The notes under the pieces are model-generated. The model saw only the letters and a list, made by a program, of their open reading frames with translations. It did no database searches and was not told the DNA's origin. A program made the translations under genes and the position numbers. Below, one piece after another: positions 60,938-64,000 of a stretch of 64,000 nucleotides of DNA (positions are counted from its first letter, which is position 1; each line of letters opens with the position of its first letter). Origin of the DNA: JAKVAV01 sp047632755 (GTDB taxonomy: Bacteria; Bacteroidota; Bacteroidia; Flavobacteriales_D; Cryomorphaceae); assembly GCA_047632755.1 (NCBI GenBank), contig JBLIDT010000006.1, forward strand, positions 1-64,000, in the 5' to 3' direction.

Positions 60938-63601
60938 GTAGTTGAAAAACCAACGACAAATAAAATTAGGAATATTCCTTCCCTTATCCTTCGGGTAAAG
61001 TTAGTTTTTATCCTTGTAGGGCTGTTCATTATAGCGTCCTCTGAGGTTATAGCCCAAACTGACTCTCTCGCTGTTAGTCTTAGCGATACTCTGTCGGTAG
61101 ACACAGCGATGGTCCAAATAGTACCCAAAAACCAGTCCAATTCTTTTCTTGATGGCCCCGTCAACTACTCAGCTCGTGACACAATCATAAACGATATCGT
61201 AAATGGAAAAGTGTACCTCTTCGGGGATGCAGTGATTACTTACCAAGACATCAAACTTCAGGCAGACCGCATCATATACGACTTTTCCAATTATACCGTG
61301 CACGCCGAAGGAGTTAAGGATACAGCTGGTGTTTGGGTAGGAAAGCCCGTTTTCGAACAGGGCGATTCCAAGTTTGATGCCTTTAACATGGATTACAATT
61401 TCAAGTCGAAGAAAGCATACGTTAGGCAAGTGCAGACTGACGTGATAGAAGGTACTCTGACAGGGGATCGTGTTAAGACCACGGACAACAACAATGTGAT
61501 CTACGTCAGAAAAGGAGAATACTGCCCTTGTGAAGATCCAAATGCGAAGACTCGGTTCAAGATAGGTCGCCTAAAAGTGATCAAGGATAAACAGATTGTG
61601 ACAGGTCCGGGCTATTTGGCCATTGGTAAAATACCGACTCCGCTGGCCTTTCCTTTTGGATTTTTCCCCAATTCGGAAAAGAAACAAGCAGGTCTTATAA
61701 TGCCTAGCTATGGAAATGCAGATGAGCTTGGGTATTTCTTGAATGACCTTGGGTTTTACTTGCCGGTGAGCGACAATGTGGATACCAAAATACTCGCTGA
61801 TATTTATTCTAGGGGAAGTCTAGGGTTGGAAAATATCACACGATACAAGAAACTCTACAAATACGATGGTAACCTGGGAGTGGAATACAACATTCAAAAA
61901 CGGGGAGACCGCGATCTGAACAACTATTCAGAAGCAAGATCATTCTTTGTGAACTGGCGTCACAACCAAGATAGAAAGGCCCACCCGTACTCTAGTTTCT
62001 CGGCAGATGTGAATGCCGGAAGTACTGAAAACTTCTCCAATAATTTGAACTCTTCACAGAACGACTTCCTCACCAATACCTTTAGATCTAACATTCGGTA
62101 TTCGCGGTCTTTCTACAATTCTCCATGGAGTTTTAGCGCCAATGCTGGACACGATCAAAACTCTCAAACAGGTGTTTATAATTTCACACTTCCAACTTTG
62201 AATCTCAACAAGGCTAGAACCTTTCCTTTGAAAGATTTATTCAATGACGGACCGAAGGACAAGTTCTATGAAAAAATTGGTTGGGTATGGAGCTCAGCCT
62301 TTCAGAACACCCTTAGCGCCACCGAAAGTGAGCTGGCATTAAACAACTGGGAGCAATTGAGTAAACAGTTTCAAAACGGGATCAGACATGCCGCGAGTCT
62401 AAGTACATCACTCAAAGCTGGAGCCCTGAGTATCAATCCAAGTTTTAGGTACAATGAAAGGTGGCATTTCAGAACCTTCGGAAGAACCTTCAATGAGGAA
62501 ACAGATCAGTTTGAGACCGATACCCTTCAAGGTTTTGATCGAAATAACGACTGGTCATTTTCTACTTCTGTAACCACGAAGCTTTACGGGATGTACAGTT
62601 TTAAGGGCAAGAACCTTAAGGCAATTAGGCATACGTTTACGCCTACGGTTAGCTATAATTTTAGGCCCGATTTTGATCCAAATGTTTATGGGTTTTATGG
62701 GGCAGACGGAGCATTAGGTTCATACAACCCCTATAGAGGAACAGTTTATGGCGGGCCATCAAGTGGGACTAGTCAGGCGATTTCATTCTCTTTTGTAAAT
62801 AATATTGAAGGTAAATTTTTAAGCAGAAGGGATACCACTTCAAAATTTAAGAAGGTCGCTTTTCTAGAGAACTTGACTTTTTCTGGGAACTACAATTTCG
62901 CCGCAGACAGCAATCAGCTGAGCAACATAAATATGAGCGGGTTTACTTCTATTAGTCAATTTGCGGATTTGAATTTTGGGGCAAGTTTTGATCCTTACGT
63001 CTATGCAATAAGTGAGACAGGTAACGCTCAGCGGACTGCAGAGTATCTTTTTAGCAATAGCAATAAGCTTGCTGAATTTCAGCAAGGTAATATTGCGGTA
63101 AACGTTAGAGGGCTCGGGAGTACGGTATTTCAACGACAAGTGCCTCAAGCGGTCCTTGACTCCGAAGATGCCGAGGAAGAAGTGGGAGGCGATTCAGATT
63201 CTTTTTTAAGCGGATTTCAAGTTCCTTGGAATGTTAGTTTTCAGTATGCTTTGAACGTTAGGCGAAATCGTTTTGTAGAGCCTCTTGGCGAAGACATGCC
63301 ACTTGTGCTTATGGATACTTTGGCCTATACCCAATCCTTGCAGGCTCTCGGAGATTTTACCCTCTTTGACATTGTATGGGTGGGGATAAACTCTGGTTAC
63401 GATTTCACCACCAAGGAACTCACTCCCACAACGATCACCGTGCGGGTAGATATCAATTGTTGGGAGCTCAATGCACGCATTGTTCCATTCGGTCAACGTC
63501 GAAGCTACAATGTTGGATTGAATATAAAATCATCTATGCTGCGCGATTTGAAACTCGAAAGAAACCGTGCAATCGGTAATAACGAAAGCTTCTTCCTCTA
63601 A
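60935..63601 (+). CDS. lptD: LPS-assembly protein LptD-like outer-membrane protein
   Basis: The 888-residue protein has a hydrophobic signal (VKLVFILVGLFIIASSEVIAQ). An OstA-type beta-jellyroll follows (about 80-190: NGKVYLFGDAVITYQDIKLQ, DRIIYDFSNYTVHAEGV, KGEYCPCEDPNAKTRF). The large barrel includes GFYLPVSDNVDTKILADIYS and repeated aromatic strands up to the C-terminus. LptD inserts lipopolysaccharide into the outer leaflet. CPC in the jellyroll could be part of the disulfide system of LptD. The start is unclear: no ATG or GTG precedes the signal segment in frame. TTG at 60935 is my choice. TTG at 60893 would overlap the amidase gene, and an ATT at 60965 would fit the -7 box at 60930. Confidence 0.88.
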   Translation: MVVEKPTTNKIRNIPSLILRVKLVFILVGLFIIASSEVIAQTDSLAVSLSDTLSVDTAMVQIVPKNQSNSFLDGPVNYSARDTIINDIVNGKVYLFGDAVITYQDIKLQADRIIYDFSNYTVHAEGVKDTAGVWVGKPVFEQGDSKFDAFNMDYNFKSKKAYVRQVQTDVIEGTLTGDRVKTTDNNNVIYVRKGEYCPCEDPNAKTRFKIGRLKVIKDKQIVTGPGYLAIGKIPTPLAFPFGFFPNSEKKQAGLIMPSYGNADELGYFLNDLGFYLPVSDNVDTKILADIYSRGSLGLENITRYKKLYKYDGNLGVEYNIQKRGDRDLNNYSEARSFFVNWRHNQDRKAHPYSSFSADVNAGSTENFSNNLNSSQNDFLTNTFRSNIRYSRSFYNSPWSFSANAGHDQNSQTGVYNFTLPTLNLNKARTFPLKDLFNDGPKDKFYEKIGWVWSSAFQNTLSATESELALNNWEQLSKQFQNGIRHAASLSTSLKAGALSINPSFRYNERWHFRTFGRTFNEETDQFETDTLQGFDRNNDWSFSTSVTTKLYGMYSFKGKNLKAIRHTFTPTVSYNFRPDFDPNVYGFYGADGALGSYNPYRGTVYGGPSSGTSQAISFSFVNNIEGKFLSRRDTTSKFKKVAFLENLTFSGNYNFAADSNQLSNINMSGFTSISQFADLNFGASFDPYVYAISETGNAQRTAEYLFSNSNKLAEFQQGNIAVNVRGLGSTVFQRQVPQAVLDSEDAEEEVGGDSDSFLSGFQVPWNVSFQYALNVRRNRFVEPLGEDMPLVLMDTLAYTQSLQALGDFTLFDIVWVGINSGYDFTTKELTPTTITVRVDINCWELNARIVPFGQRRSYNVGLNIKSSMLRDLKLERNRAIGNNESFFL

Positions 63602-63614
63602 GTTATTACGAGAG

Positions 63615-63644
63615 AAAGCAGACGATTGCAGTCTCTTTAATTTT
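63615..63644 (+). terminator. Possible terminator after lptD
   Basis: AAAGCAGAC and GTCTCTTT form an 8-base-pair stem with one bulged C around a 7-base loop, followed by AATTTT. The stem is AT-rich and the T-run is short, so confidence is limited. A second inverted repeat, AAAGACC (63659-63665) with GGTCTTT (63693-63699), lies further along the convergent spacer. Confidence 0.35.
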
Positions 63645-63728
63645 GTGATAAGCTTACTAAAGACCAGTTTATTAACACCTTTATAAATAATAGGTCTTTG
63701 AGTGTTCCTGTAAAAATTGAGCTCAAGA

Positions 63729-64000
63729 TTAGTCGAAGATATCTTCTCTAGAGTAGGGTCGTCGAGCATCATCCCAGATAAATCCATCAAAGAATTTCGC
63801 ATCTGACGGGAGCTGTTCGACAGGAAAAAAGGCTCCGTCGGGTTTGGTTAAAAAGAGAATACGATCAATGGTTTTGTCCAGCATGAAGATTTCTATGTTG
63901 GAACATATGGCCTTGTTCACTCCGATATACTTGATCACTAGAGGTTCGGTAGAAGTGCTGTCCACCTTTTCTTCTTCGGTAGCGTAGAAAAGTGACTGAC
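63729..64000 (-). CDS. OstA/LptA-like protein, 3' part only (runs off right edge)
   Basis: The open frame continues to the right edge; about 90 C-terminal residues are visible. The segment reads SLFYATEEEKVDSTST, then VIKYIGVNKAICSNIEIFML, and ends with KFFDGFIWDDARRPYSREDIFD-type sequence. This ending (GF-W-ARP---DIF) is the one I associate with OstA-like proteins of this phylum, which carry jellyroll repeats related to LptA. Such a protein would bridge LPS through the periplasm to the LptD homologue that converges on it. The start codon lies outside the window. Confidence 0.7.
   Translation of the reverse strand, partial: QSLFYATEEEKVDSTSTEPLVIKYIGVNKAICSNIEIFMLDKTIDRILFLTKPDGAFFPVEQLPSDAKFFDGFIWDDARRPYSREDIFD

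Noticed and set aside
1..64000. Mobile elements, tRNA or rRNA genes
   Set aside because: No transposase, integrase or phage gene was seen, and no cloverleaf or rRNA-like sequence was recognised by eye.

Overview
The window comes from a member of the Bacteroidota, most likely a Flavobacteriales-like lineage. Three lines of evidence support this. Several proteins end in type IX secretion sorting domains (type A at 19483-21177 and 47487-48428, type B at 8892-10922). Promoters match the TAnnTTTG (-7) consensus of this phylum. There is no Shine-Dalgarno pattern before most genes, and families such as DUF6089, DUF4465, DUF4625 and OstA-like proteins are present. I saw no rRNA, tRNA, CRISPR array, insertion sequence or prophage. 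The window reads as ordinary chromosome rich in cell-envelope genes.

Layout. 1-4312: end of a polysaccharide locus (AsnB-type amidotransferase, two glycosyltransferases, a WcaF-like acyltransferase). 4302-10922: a DUF6089 outer-membrane protein, a nitronate monooxygenase, an active/inactive M16 protease pair and a large type B T9SS cargo protein. 10923-11561: a gene-free stretch with a palindrome and short repeats. 11562-18224: guaB, three periplasmic SurA/PpiC-type folding factors and a MoxR ATPase. 18330-23205: gapA with a clear terminator, a T9SS cargo and comEC. 23165-26626: two envelope proteins ending in SPOR-like modules. 26753-39327: a tight nine-gene minus-strand run holding AsnB, glycosyltransferase, Wza, Wzc, RfbC, a WecA/TagO-type transferase, lytic transglycosylase, UvrA and a LOG-family protein; most of it is a capsule/exopolysaccharide export operon. 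39402-45160: a PBP4-type carboxypeptidase, then a TPR protein, a HAD phosphatase and TrkH/TrkA potassium uptake. 45320-48428: a cobalamin riboswitch, a BtuB-like TonB receptor and a DUF4465 T9SS surface protein. 48461-53073: a probable metal (zinc-like) acquisition cluster. 53130-56034: DPP-IV protease and a metallophosphoesterase. 56042-60910: a minus-strand operon of amidase, MlaD, two HdrC/HdrB-like Fe-S proteins and a hypothetical gene. It is divergent from an LptD homologue (60935-63601), which converges on the 3' end of an OstA/LptA-like gene that runs off the right edge.

Most of the window serves building and supplying the outer membrane: LPS transport (LptD, OstA), phospholipid transport (MlaD), peptidoglycan turnover (amidase, transglycosylase, PBP4), outer-membrane protein folding (PpiC/SurA cluster), capsule export, and TonB uptake of B12 and probably a metal. 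The items I consider most worth pursuing are the metal locus with its operator-like palindrome, the B12 riboswitch-controlled T9SS surface protein, a duplicated uncharacterised domain with a shared SPOR-like C-terminal module, and promoter boxes placed so close to start codons that leaderless transcripts are implied.
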